A DNA stretch of 64,000 nt, taken from NCBI RefSeq assembly GCF_003385845.1, contig NZ_QRDJ01000006.1:496001-560000 (forward strand), written 5' to 3'. The stretch comes from Kushneria indalinina DSM 14324. GTDB lineage: Bacteria; Pseudomonadota; Gammaproteobacteria; Pseudomonadales; Halomonadaceae. Below are positions 43,161-52,428 of the stretch, one piece after another; position 1 is the first letter of the stretch; every line of letters starts with the position of its first letter. The notes below the pieces were generated by a model, which was given only the letters and a program-made list of their open reading frames with translations, searched no databases and was not told the origin of the DNA. Made by a program: the position numbers and the translations under genes.

Positions 43161-44943
43161 CGCGCATCTCCGACATATCGGTCGCGGCCGGGCGCGCCAG
43201 TGGCCCGCCGGGCGCGCGAAGGGCATCAAGTGTGTCCAGCGCCTGCACTCGGCCCTGATCCAGCATCAGCACGCGGTCGGCCAGCGCCAGCAGCTCCATC
43301 CGGTGGGTCAGCAGTACCACCGTGCGGCTCCGGCAAAGGCGCGCCAGCGCTTCCATGACCAGCCGTTCGCTGGCCTGGTCAAGGCTGGCGGTCGGTTCAT
43401 CAAGCAGTACCAGGCGGGCATCGCGCAAAAAGGCGCGCGCCAAGGCAATACGTCGTGCCTGACCGCCGGACACTGCCCGGCCGCCTTCTCCCAGTTGCGT
43501 TTCAAGCCCGTCGGGCAACCCGGCAAGCCAGTGATGAAGTGCTGCCTGTTCCAGGGCGTCCAGCAGGGCCGCATCATCTGCCTGAGCGTTGGCCAGTCGC
43601 AGGTTATCGGCAAGCGTGCCGGACACGATCACGGCTGACTGGCCGACCCAGGCGATCTGATGCTGCCAGTCATCAGGACGAATGTCGGTCAGCGCGCGCG
43701 GTGGCTGATCGCCATCCGTCACATTGATGGTGCCTGCCTCGGGATGCATGAAGCCCATCAAAACGTTGAGCAGGGTCGATTTGCCCGCACCGCTCGGCCC
43801 GATAACGGCCAGCATCTCATTGGCGCGCAGGTCGAGGGTGACATCCTCCAGCGCTGCCGACGAGCGACCGGCATAGCGTGCCGTCAGGCCTTCCAGAGAG
43901 AGCTTGAGGCTGCCTTCGGGCTGCCACGGTGGCTGACCGGTATCCCGTTCGAAGACGCGTCGATTGAGAATGGGCATCAGATCCTCGGCGGCGGCCTCCG
44001 CTTCGGCTTTGGCGTGGTAGTGAACGCCCAGGTCGCGCAGGGGCTGATAGAACTCGGGGGCCAGAATCAGGATGAACAGGCCAATGAAGAGATTGATGCC
44101 ATGGTCATACATGCCGAAATGGAACTGGCCCAGATAGACAAAGCCCAGATAGAGCGCCAGAAGGGCAATCGACACAGAGGCAAAAAATTCCAGCACGGTC
44201 GAGGAGAGAAAGGCCAAACGCAGTACACGCATGGTACGGCGTCGAAAGCCTTCGGACGTTGCATGTACCTCTTTCGCCTGACGCTTGCTGACATCGAAAA
44301 GCTTGAGCGTGGAAAGCCCCTGCAGCGTGTCCAGAAAGTGCCGGCTCATGCGGCCCATTTCCAGAAACTGATCTTCCTGACGCTTTTTGGCACCAATGCC
44401 CACCATGGCCATGTTCATCGGGATCAGCGGGCCGGTGGCGATCAGAATCAGGGCCGCCGCCCAGCTCAAGGGCGCCACTGCTACCAGAATGATCACCGGG
44501 ATAATGCCGCACAGCAGCATCTGTGGGCGGTAGTCGGCATAAAAGCCCTGCAGCGCATCGACCTGATCCCAGACACGATTGCTCAGCGTGGCGCTGTGCT
44601 GGCGTCGTGCCCAGAGCGGTCCAAGCACGGCGATGCGTTCGAGCAGCTCGCGGCGTACGGACTGACGAATTTCGATACCCCCGCGCGCACCACAAATGGT
44701 GCGGGCCCGAACCATCAGGCCACGAAGGATAAAGGCCGGCGGCAGCAGCAGGAGAGGGACGACAAGAGAGGAGAAATCGGCGCCTTCGATCACCATGCGC
44801 TGTGCAATGGTGGCAATGCACCATGCCTGTACCAGCAGAATCAGTGTGGAAAGGGTGCCTGCGATGACTGAAAGTCGGGACCAGCGAGCGCCTCGCCTGG
44901 CAGTGCGCTGCAGCCATTGGCGCGGTGTTTCATTCGATGCCAT
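43153..44943 (-). CDS. cydD: Thiol reductant ABC exporter subunit CydD
   Basis: A 596-residue ABC half-transporter. The membrane part contains LFIGLFILILAPEFYQPLRDLGVHYHAKAEAEAAAEDL, in which the APEFYQPLRDLG segment is diagnostic of CydD. The ATPase domain has GPSGAGKSTLL, VSGGQARRIALARAF and LVLLDEPTASLD. It is the first gene of the cydDC operon on the minus strand and diverges from gltX across about 165 bp. Confidence 0.92.
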   Translation of the reverse strand: MASNETPRQWLQRTARRGARWSRLSVIAGTLSTLILLVQAWCIATIAQRMVIEGADFSSLVVPLLLLPPAFILRGLMVRARTICGARGGIEIRQSVRRELLERIAVLGPLWARRQHSATLSNRVWDQVDALQGFYADYRPQMLLCGIIPVIILVAVAPLSWAAALILIATGPLIPMNMAMVGIGAKKRQEDQFLEMGRMSRHFLDTLQGLSTLKLFDVSKRQAKEVHATSEGFRRRTMRVLRLAFLSSTVLEFFASVSIALLALYLGFVYLGQFHFGMYDHGINLFIGLFILILAPEFYQPLRDLGVHYHAKAEAEAAAEDLMPILNRRVFERDTGQPPWQPEGSLKLSLEGLTARYAGRSSAALEDVTLDLRANEMLAVIGPSGAGKSTLLNVLMGFMHPEAGTINVTDGDQPPRALTDIRPDDWQHQIAWVGQSAVIVSGTLADNLRLANAQADDAALLDALEQAALHHWLAGLPDGLETQLGEGGRAVSGGQARRIALARAFLRDARLVLLDEPTASLDQASERLVMEALARLCRSRTVVLLTHRMELLALADRVLMLDQGRVQALDTLDALRAPGGPLARPAATDMSEMRDV

Positions 44944-45047
44944 GACGGCTCCATCGAGAGCGGGAACACAATATCAACAAAAATGCGCTTGTACGCACAG
45001 CGGTACTTCGTCGCAGCCGTACCGGGCGGGCGGTGCATGACGCTATC

Positions 45048-45076
45048 TTAAGTGCGCGTGCCAGTTGGCGTATAAT
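45048..45076 (+). promoter_or_regulatory. Probable gltX promoter
   Basis: A perfect TATAAT at 45071-45076, with a weak -35 (TTAAGT) 17 bp upstream, lies 32 bp before the gltX start. The -35 is poor, so the assignment rests mainly on the -10 element. Confidence 0.55.
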
Positions 45077-45108
45077 AGTGACACGTTTTCCAGCCAATGG
45101 CCGTTTTC

Positions 45109-46602
45109 ATGACTGTACGCACGCGTATTGCCCCTTCACCGACCGGTGACCCTCACGTCGGTACCGCCTATGTGGCGCTTTTCAACCTCTGCTTTGCGAA
45201 ACAACACGGTGGCGAGTTCATTCTGCGTATCGAGGATACCGACCGGGTGCGTTCAACGGCCGAGTCCGAGCAGATGATCCTGGATTCGCTGCGCTGGCTG
45301 GGCATTGACTGGTCCGAGGGCCCGGACGTGGGCGGCCCCCACGGGCCCTATCGTCAGAGCGAACGCGGCGATATCTACGCCGCCCACATCCAGAAACTTC
45401 TGGACAGCGGTCATGCCTTCAAGTGCTATCGCACCAGCGAAGAACTCGATGAGATGCGCGAGGCGCGCAAGGCGCAGGGGCTTTATGCCGCGCTCAAGCC
45501 CGATGACCTGTATCTGGATGAGGCCGAGCATGCCCGGCGCGAGCAGGAGGGCTGGCCGCATGTCGTGCGCATGAAGGTGCCGAGTGAGGGCAGCTGTCGC
45601 TTTGTGGATTTGCTGCGTGGCGAGATTGAGGTGGAGTGGGCGCAGGTGGATGCCCAGATCCTGATGAAATCGGACGGCATGCCGACCTATCATCTGGCCA
45701 ACGTGGTCGATGATCACCTCATGGGCATTACCCATGTCCTGCGTGGCGAGGAGTGGATCAACTCGGCGCCCAAGCACATTCTGCTCTATGAATATTTCGG
45801 CTGGGACATGCCGGTGCTGTGTCACCTGCCGCTTTTGCGCAATCCGGACAAGTCCAAGCTTTCCAAGCGCAAGAACCCGACCTCGATCAACTACTACAAG
45901 CGCATGGGCTATCTGCCCCAGGCCGTCACCAACTATCTGGGGCGCATGGGCTGGTCGATGCCCGACGAGCGCGAGAAGTTCACGCTTGATGAAATGATGG
46001 CCAGTTTCGACATCCAGCGTATTTCGCTGGGCGGGCCGGTATTTGATCTCGAGAAGCTGACCTGGCTCAACGGGGTCTACATTCGTGAAGATCTCGACGA
46101 TGCCGCCTTCATGCGCAAGCTGATGCAGTGGGCCTTCAACGAAGAGTACGTGGAGCAGATTCTGCCTCAGGTCAGACCGCGTGTGCAGACGCTTGCCGAG
46201 GTCATGCCGCTGGCCGGTCATTTCTTCTCGGGGCTGCCGAACCTGCAGGTCGAGCAGTTCGATGAGACCGGCATGACGCGTGAGCAGACGGTCCGACTGC
46301 TGCAGTTTCTGCTCTGGCGGCTGGAAAATGTCCGTGCCTGGGACAAGGAGGCGCTGCTGTCAGAGGTGAAGCTTTTGTCTAGCTATCTCGAGCTCAAGAT
46401 GAAGGCCTTTCTGGCGCCGGTGTTCATTGCCGTCACCGGCAGCCAGACCTCGACCTCCGTCATGGATGCCATGGTGATCCTGGGCTCTGACATGACCCGG
46501 GCACGGCTGCGACACGCCATTGCGATACTGGGTGGTGTGTCCAAGAAGCAGACTAAAGCGCTGGAGAAGGAATATCGGGATTTGCCCGCATCCAATGCAT
46601 AA
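45109..46602 (+). CDS. gltX: Glutamate-tRNA ligase
   Basis: A 497-residue class I aminoacyl-tRNA synthetase that charges tRNA-Glu. The N-terminus [20 protein letters not shown] carries the HIGH-type motif (HVGT) and [11 protein letters not shown] carries the KMSKS-type motif. [21 protein letters not shown] is also characteristic. The ATG at 45109 gives the canonical N-terminus; one at 45097 adds four residues. tRNA-Ala and tRNA-Glu genes follow directly, so the synthetase lies beside its own substrate gene. Confidence 0.96.
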   Translation: MTVRTRIAPSPTGDPHVGTAYVALFNLCFAKQHGGEFILRIEDTDRVRSTAESEQMILDSLRWLGIDWSEGPDVGGPHGPYRQSERGDIYAAHIQKLLDSGHAFKCYRTSEELDEMREARKAQGLYAALKPDDLYLDEAEHARREQEGWPHVVRMKVPSEGSCRFVDLLRGEIEVEWAQVDAQILMKSDGMPTYHLANVVDDHLMGITHVLRGEEWINSAPKHILLYEYFGWDMPVLCHLPLLRNPDKSKLSKRKNPTSINYYKRMGYLPQAVTNYLGRMGWSMPDEREKFTLDEMMASFDIQRISLGGPVFDLEKLTWLNGVYIREDLDDAAFMRKLMQWAFNEEYVEQILPQVRPRVQTLAEVMPLAGHFFSGLPNLQVEQFDETGMTREQTVRLLQFLLWRLENVRAWDKEALLSEVKLLSSYLELKMKAFLAPVFIAVTGSQTSTSVMDAMVILGSDMTRARLRHAIAILGGVSKKQTKALEKEYRDLPASNA

Positions 46603-46607
46603 GAGGC

Positions 46608-46636
46608 TTGACGCTTTTCAGTACAATCAGTAAGAT
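46608..46636 (+). promoter_or_regulatory. tRNA operon promoter with GC-rich discriminator
   Basis: TTGACG, 17 nt, TAAGAT, followed by GCGCCCC before the expected start of transcription. A GC-rich discriminator is usual for promoters under ppGpp stringent control. It lies 45 bp upstream of tRNA-Ala. Confidence 0.65.
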
Positions 46637-46680
46637 GCGCCCCGTTCCTGACCGCAGTACTCTGCACAGGTCGGGGCACT

Positions 46681-46756
46681 GGGGCCTTAGCTCAGCTGGG
46701 AGAGCGCGACACTGGCAGTGTCGAGGTCAGCGGTTCGATCCCGCTAGGCTCCACCA
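46681..46756 (+). tRNA. tRNA-Ala (anticodon GGC)
   Basis: A 76-nt cloverleaf. The acceptor stem GGGGCCT pairs with AGGCTCC with one G-T wobble, the anticodon stem is CGACA/TGTCG around loop CTGGCAG (anticodon GGC), the T arm has GGTTCGATCC, and CCA is encoded. It reads GCC and GCT alanine codons. Confidence 0.97.
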
Positions 46757-46764
46757 CCCTTTAC

Positions 46765-46840
46765 GTCCCATTCGTCTAGTGGTCCAGGACACCGCCCTTT
46801 CACGGCGGTAACAGGGGTTCGAACCCCCTATGGGACGCCA
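46765..46840 (+). tRNA. tRNA-Glu (anticodon TTC)
   Basis: A 76-nt cloverleaf starting GTCCCAT and ending ATGGGACGCCA. The anticodon stem CCGCC/GGCGG surrounds loop CTTTCAC (anticodon TTC), the T arm has GGTTCGAACCCC, and CCA is encoded. It lies 8 bp after tRNA-Ala, almost certainly in one transcript. Confidence 0.97.
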
Positions 46841-47255
46841 CTTCCTGCTGATCATTTTAGTCTTCGCACAGCGCAATCGTTGTGTTCGATCATTTCCCGA
46901 TGCGGCCAAAATTTTCTGCATCAGGGGCTTGACACCCTCTCTAATTGTCCACCGGTTTCGACCTTTGCTGAGCTGCTGTCCAGACAGTCTCAAGCGCAAT
47001 GGCTATCTCATTGTTTTTATAAAAAAGTCTTTATATTCAATCGTTTATGAGTGGTTAAAAAATATCCAATCTGTCTGGAGCGCCCTGAATATGGCGATTT
47101 TGAGACCTTCTTCATACGTTATGAACAGGCTTATCCACAGTTTGTGTGGACAATAAAGTGCCTGTCTCAAGAGTGCGAAATCGGGTCTGATGTCAAGCTA
47201 TAAAAAGCATGATAGGGAACGGGCAGAAAGACTTTCGCAGTAGTCTCACAAGCAT
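46841..47255. other. AT-rich intergenic spacer downstream of tRNA-Glu
   Basis: About 415 bp without a gene and much AT-richer than the surroundings, notably 47015-47075 (runs of T and A). It holds DnaA-box-like 9-mers at 47131 and 47145 and a weaker one (TTGTCCACC) at 46945. I see no clear tRNA terminator. An open frame across 46830-47156 has no ribosome site or protein-like composition. Confidence 0.6.
47131..47153. promoter_or_regulatory. Pair of inverted DnaA boxes
   Basis: TTATCCACA (47131-47139) is the perfect DnaA box. TGTGGACAA (47145-47153) is the reverse complement of TTGTCCACA, one base off consensus. The two boxes face each other with five bases between, next to an AT-rich stretch. 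Confidence 0.55.
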
Positions 47256-47283
47256 AAAAAAAGGCCGTTAACAACGGCCTTTT
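47256..47283 (-). terminator. Rho-independent terminator after gltA
   Basis: On the minus strand AGGCCGTT/AACGGCCT (47262-47280) forms a stem followed by seven T, located 20 bp past the gltA stop. Confidence 0.88.
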
Positions 47284-47302
47284 CAGGGTCTGGGCGATCA
47301 GC

Positions 47303-48592
<1,290 letters not shown>

Positions 48593-48656
48593 AAGGCCTC
48601 CTCGATTTGTATAAGATGCTGTTCTATCAGGTATGTCCGCCAGATCATTGGGGCCC

Positions 48657-48685
48657 ACTATTGAGCGGGTGCGACAGTTTGTCAA
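48657..48685 (-). promoter_or_regulatory. Sigma-70 promoter of gltA
   Basis: On the minus strand TTGACA (48680-48685) is a perfect -35, followed after 17 bp by AATAGT (48657-48662), four of six matches to TATAAT. Transcription would start about 70 bp before the gltA ATG. Confidence 0.68.
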
Positions 48686-48831
48686 TTCCATGCACGCCCG
48701 GCCCCGGGGATGATGCATTTATTTCATGTGCGCGTAACAAAAAGCTTTTTTTAATGCCCGCATGGCACGAATATAGTCTGTTTCCGCTTGAATTTTGAAC
48801 TTTATAAATGTTTACAAAAATGTGCGGCAAT

Positions 48832-48860
48832 TTGTCATCCGAATAGCAGGGACATATAAT
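48832..48860 (+). promoter_or_regulatory. Sigma-70 promoter of the sdh-suc operon
   Basis: TTGTCA (48832-48837), 17 bp, then a perfect TATAAT (48855-48860). Transcription should start near 48867, downstream of the ATG at 48863, so sdhC must start further on at the GTG 48977. Confidence 0.78.
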
Positions 48861-48976
48861 CAATGGCCGCGCGACGGGCGATTCATCGCCTGTCCAGGCG
48901 ACCTGACCTGATGATCATCGAATCCTACCAAAAACTGCCCGTGGTCTATTCATGCGGGCCGGGAGAGAAAAGCGCC

Positions 48977-49375
48977 GTGAAGAGTCAACGACCCTTGTCG
49001 ACTGCCAAGCGTCCGGTGAACCTGGACCTTTCAAGTATCCAGTTTCCCCTGCCTGCCCTTGTATCCATTTCGCACCGGGTGTCAGGCATTTTGTTGTTTA
49101 TTGGTCTGATCTTTCTGATGTGGGCCTTTCAGGTCTCCCTGTCCTCTCCTGCCGGGTTCGATACTGTCCGCGAGGCCATGGCCCACGGCTTTCTGGCCAG
49201 GCTGGTGCTCTGGGGGCTCCTGTCTGCACTGGGCTTTCATTTTGTAGCAGGTGTGCGCCACCTCATCATGGACATGGGGCATGGCGAAACGCTTGAAGGC
49301 GGTCAGCTTGGAGCACAGCTGACCATCATCATCAGTGCATTGCTGGTTGTTATGGCAGGAGTCTGGGTATGGTAA
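48977..49375 (+). CDS. sdhC: Succinate dehydrogenase cytochrome b556 subunit
   Basis: A 132-residue membrane subunit with three helices that, with SdhD, anchors the enzyme and binds haem b and ubiquinone. RPVNLDLSSIQFPLPALVSISHRVSG is the family N-terminus, with the conserved SxxHRxSG quinone-site motif, and FHFVAGVRHLIMD holds the haem His. The GTG start at 48977 is chosen since the promoter lies upstream and the longer frame is not protein-like. GGGAGAG precedes it. It overlaps sdhD by 7 bp. Confidence 0.92.
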   Translation: MKSQRPLSTAKRPVNLDLSSIQFPLPALVSISHRVSGILLFIGLIFLMWAFQVSLSSPAGFDTVREAMAHGFLARLVLWGLLSALGFHFVAGVRHLIMDMGHGETLEGGQLGAQLTIIISALLVVMAGVWVW

Positions 49376-49716
49376 TCAATATTATGAATCCGGGGCGCAA
49401 TGGTGTGGCCGACTGGATTATCCAGCGTGCTTCGGCCGTGATTCTGGGGCTCTACACCATCTTTATGGTGGCGTATCTACTGTTCCATCCTGATCTTGAC
49501 TATACCGCCTGGTCAGGGCTTTTCAGCCACATCTGGATGAAGGTGTTCACGCTGCTGGCACTGGTTTCCGTCGCCGCCCATGCCTGGGTAGGCCTCTGGA
49601 TCGTGGCAACCGACTACATCAAGCCCGCCGCCATCCGGTTCGGCGCGCTGCTATTCGTCATCCTGGCCCTGTTCGTGTTTGTGGTCTGGGGTGTGCAGGT
49701 TATCTGGGGAGTTTGA
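49369..49716 (+). CDS. sdhD: Succinate dehydrogenase membrane anchor subunit
   Basis: A 115-residue protein with three membrane helices. [22 protein letters not shown] is the conserved first helix (the Arg-Ala-Ser region takes part in the quinone site), and [17 protein letters not shown] contains the expected haem-side His and the typical ending of helix 2. It lies within the sdhCDAB operon, overlapping sdhC and one base before sdhA. Confidence 0.93.
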   Translation: MVINIMNPGRNGVADWIIQRASAVILGLYTIFMVAYLLFHPDLDYTAWSGLFSHIWMKVFTLLALVSVAAHAWVGLWIVATDYIKPAAIRFGALLFVILALFVFVVWGVQVIWGV

Positions 49717-49717
49717 C

Positions 49718-51490
49718 ATGACACAGTTACGTACCCTGACCTTCGACGCCATCATCATCGGTGGCGGCGGTTCCGGTCTGCGCGCAGCGCTGCAGCTGGC
49801 ACAGTCCGGCAAACAGACGGCAGTGCTGTCGAAGGTCTTTCCCACCCGCTCCCATACCGTTTCCGCCCAGGGCGGTATCACCTGTGCCATCGGCAGTGCC
49901 GACCCGAACGATGACTGGCGCTGGCACATGTATGACACCGTCAAGGGTTCCGATTACATCGGTGATCAGGACGCTATCGAATATATGTGCAACGAAGGGC
50001 CCAAGGCCGTATTCGAGCTCGAGCACATGGGCCTTCCCTTTTCCCGCTTTGACAATGGGCGCATCTATCAGCGTCCCTTCGGCGGGCAGTCCAAGGACTA
50101 CGGCAAGGGCGGCCAGGCAGCCAGAACCTGTGCGGCGGCAGACCGTACCGGGCATGCGCTGCTGCATACCCTTTATCAGAACAATCTGAAGAACAATACG
50201 GTCTTTCTCAACGAGTGGTATGCCGTTGATCTGGTACGCAACGCCAATAACGATGTGGTCGGCGTCATCGCGATCTGCATGGAAACCGGCGAGACCGTCA
50301 TGATCAAGGCCAAGGCCACCGTACTGGCCACGGGCGGTGCCGGCCGCATTTATGCCTCCACTACCAATGCCCTGATTAATACCGGTGATGGTATTGGCAT
50401 GGCCCTGCGGGCCGGCTTCCCGGTGCAGGACATCGAGATGTGGCAGTTCCACCCGACCGGCATTTACGGCGCCGGCACCCTGGTGACGGAGGGCTGTCGT
50501 GGCGAAGGCGGCTATCTGATCAACAAGGATGGCGAGCGGTTCATGGAGCGCTACGCGCCCAATGCCAAGGATCTGGCCGGTCGTGACGTGGTAGCACGCT
50601 CGATGGTGCTTGAAGTGCTGGAAGGGCGTGGCTGCGGCGAGAATGGCGATCACGTCATGCTCAAGCTGGATCACCTGGGTGAAGACGTTCTCATGAAGCG
50701 TCTGCCGGGGATCGTGGAGCTCTCTCGTACCTTTGCGCACGTTGATCCGGTCAAGGAGCCGATTCCGGTTGTTCCAACCTGTCACTACATGATGGGCGGT
50801 ATCCCGACCAACGTGCACGGACAGGCGCTGACGGTCGACGCCGACGGCAACGATCAGGTCATCAACGGTCTCTTCGCCTGTGGTGAGGTGGCCTGTGTGT
50901 CCGTACACGGCAGTAACCGCCTGGGTGGTAACTCGCTGCTGGATCTGGTGGTTTTCGGCCGTGCCGCCGGCATGCACATCGAGGAGACCCTCAATCAGGG
51001 CATCGAGTACATGGAAGCCTCCCAGTCGGACATCGATGGTGCCATGGCACGTTTGAACCGCTGGAATGAATCGGGCAGTGGCGAGACGGTGCCCGAGCTC
51101 AAGCGCGACCTGCAGACCATCATGCAGAACAACTTCGGTGTTTTCCGCAAGGAAGACAACATGCAGGAAGGCGTGAAAAAACTCAAGGACCTGCGCGAGC
51201 GTATTGCCAATGCCTGGCTGCCTGACAAGTCAGACATGTTCAATACTGCCCGTATCGAGGCCCTGGAGCTGGACAACCTGATGGAAGTTGCCGAGGCGAC
51301 CGCCATTGCGGCCCTTGAGCGACGCGAAAGTCGTGGTGCTCACTCGCGTGAGGACTACCCCGATCGTGACGATGAAAACTGGCTGAAACACTCGGTCTAT
51401 CATCCGACGGACAAGACGCTGACCAAGCGTGATGTCAACTTCTCACCGAAGACCGTCGATACGTTCCAGCCCAAAATTCGTACCTATTGA
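49718..51490 (+). CDS. sdhA: Succinate dehydrogenase flavoprotein subunit
   Basis: A 590-residue FAD enzyme that oxidises succinate to fumarate. The dinucleotide fold [21 protein letters not shown] is near the N-terminus, [10 protein letters not shown] has the His that carries covalent FAD, and [21 protein letters not shown] and RSMVLEV hold substrate-site residues. [16 protein letters not shown] is also characteristic. Length matches E. coli SdhA (588). Confidence 0.97.
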   Translation: MTQLRTLTFDAIIIGGGGSGLRAALQLAQSGKQTAVLSKVFPTRSHTVSAQGGITCAIGSADPNDDWRWHMYDTVKGSDYIGDQDAIEYMCNEGPKAVFELEHMGLPFSRFDNGRIYQRPFGGQSKDYGKGGQAARTCAAADRTGHALLHTLYQNNLKNNTVFLNEWYAVDLVRNANNDVVGVIAICMETGETVMIKAKATVLATGGAGRIYASTTNALINTGDGIGMALRAGFPVQDIEMWQFHPTGIYGAGTLVTEGCRGEGGYLINKDGERFMERYAPNAKDLAGRDVVARSMVLEVLEGRGCGENGDHVMLKLDHLGEDVLMKRLPGIVELSRTFAHVDPVKEPIPVVPTCHYMMGGIPTNVHGQALTVDADGNDQVINGLFACGEVACVSVHGSNRLGGNSLLDLVVFGRAAGMHIEETLNQGIEYMEASQSDIDGAMARLNRWNESGSGETVPELKRDLQTIMQNNFGVFRKEDNMQEGVKKLKDLRERIANAWLPDKSDMFNTARIEALELDNLMEVAEATAIAALERRESRGAHSREDYPDRDDENWLKHSVYHPTDKTLTKRDVNFSPKTVDTFQPKIRTY

Positions 51491-51506
51491 TGAGGGGATG
51501 ACCCAT

Positions 51507-52217
51507 ATGTCGACATTACAGGTCTCCGTTTACCGCTATAACCCTGAAAGCGACGATGCGCCCTGGATGCAGGACTTCGAAGTCGATACTCAGGGACGCG
51601 ATCTGATGGTGCTCAACGTACTGCAGATCATCAAGGAGCAGGACAGTTCGCTGGTGTATCGTGCCAGCTGCCGTGAAGGTGTATGCGGCTCTGACGGCAT
51701 GAACATGAACGGCAAGAATGGTCTGTCATGCGTGACACCGCTGTCGGAAGTCGTCAAGGACAACCGGTTGGTACTGCGTCCCTTGCCGGGGCTGCCTGTC
51801 ATTCGTGATTTGATCATCGACATGTCGCTCTTTTACAAGCAGTACGAGCGTATTCAGCCCTATCTGCAAAACGATGAGCGTCCGCCGTCCATTGAGCGTC
51901 TGCAGTCGCCGGAAGATCGTGACAAGCTCGACGGCCTCTATGAGTGCATTCTGTGCGCCTGCTGCTCGACGTCCTGTCCTTCCTTCTGGTGGAATCCTGA
52001 CAAGTTTGTGGGGCCTGCCGGTCTGCTGCAGGCCTATCGTTTCCTGGCCGACTCTCGTGATACGCACACACAGGACCGTCTATCGGAACTGGATGATCCA
52101 TTCAGCGTATTCCGGTGTCGCGGCATCATGAACTGTGTCAACGTTTGTCCCAAGGGGCTCAATCCGACTCGAGCCATTGGCAAGATCCGTGAAATGCTGG
52201 TGCGCAATACCGCGTGA
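51507..52217 (+). CDS. sdhB: Succinate dehydrogenase iron-sulfur subunit
   Basis: A 236-residue subunit passing electrons from FAD to ubiquinone. The [2Fe-2S] ligands lie in SCREGVCGSDGMNMNG and the later LSC; the [4Fe-4S] and [3Fe-4S] ligands lie in CILCACCSTSCPSFWW and CRGIMNCVNVCPKGLNP. GAGGGG stands nine bases before the ATG at 51507, which I prefer to the ATG at 51498. It follows sdhA by 16 bp. A long stem-loop lies after it. Confidence 0.96.
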   Translation: MSTLQVSVYRYNPESDDAPWMQDFEVDTQGRDLMVLNVLQIIKEQDSSLVYRASCREGVCGSDGMNMNGKNGLSCVTPLSEVVKDNRLVLRPLPGLPVIRDLIIDMSLFYKQYERIQPYLQNDERPPSIERLQSPEDRDKLDGLYECILCACCSTSCPSFWWNPDKFVGPAGLLQAYRFLADSRDTHTQDRLSELDDPFSVFRCRGIMNCVNVCPKGLNPTRAIGKIREMLVRNTA

Positions 52218-52261
52218 ACGTCGGTTTTTGCTTAATATGACAGGCCTTGCTTGTTATCATT

Positions 52262-52301
52262 GAAAGTCTGCCGTCGCCTTGCGGGGCGGCGGTAGTCTTT
52301 C
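52262..52301 (+). promoter_or_regulatory. Long imperfect stem-loop between sdhB and sucA
   Basis: Bases 52262-52278 pair with 52285-52301 with a mismatch and wobbles, giving a GC-rich stem with a 6-nt loop and no T tract. It may process or partly end the sdh message, or stabilise its 3' end. Confidence 0.45.
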
Positions 52302-52428
52302 GAGTCCGAGCTTTGACACTGGCCCGGTAGATCGGGTCAAAGATATACAGCGCGATTCGTGATTTACATCAAGGTGGTCGCACCCACTGCGATCACTGAC
52401 CCCACCCCAGACCCAGGGTGATCGAGCG

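Larger units (their letters stand above)
48593..48976. other. Divergent gltA / sdh regulatory region
   Basis: About 380 bp with both promoters (48657-48685 minus and 48832-48860 plus). The middle (48720-48830) is AT-rich, with runs of A and T near 48740 and 48805-48820. No gene; open frames here lack ribosome sites. The sdh leader is about 110 nt. Confidence 0.7.

Noticed and set aside
46830-47156. Plus-strand frame after tRNA-Glu
   Set aside because: Starts within tRNA-Glu, has no ribosome site and looks like AT-rich non-coding sequence.
52313-52340. sigma-70 promoter for sucA from TTGACA at 52313
   Set aside because: No acceptable -10 element lies at 16-18 bp; the nearest TATA-like sequence is too far away.
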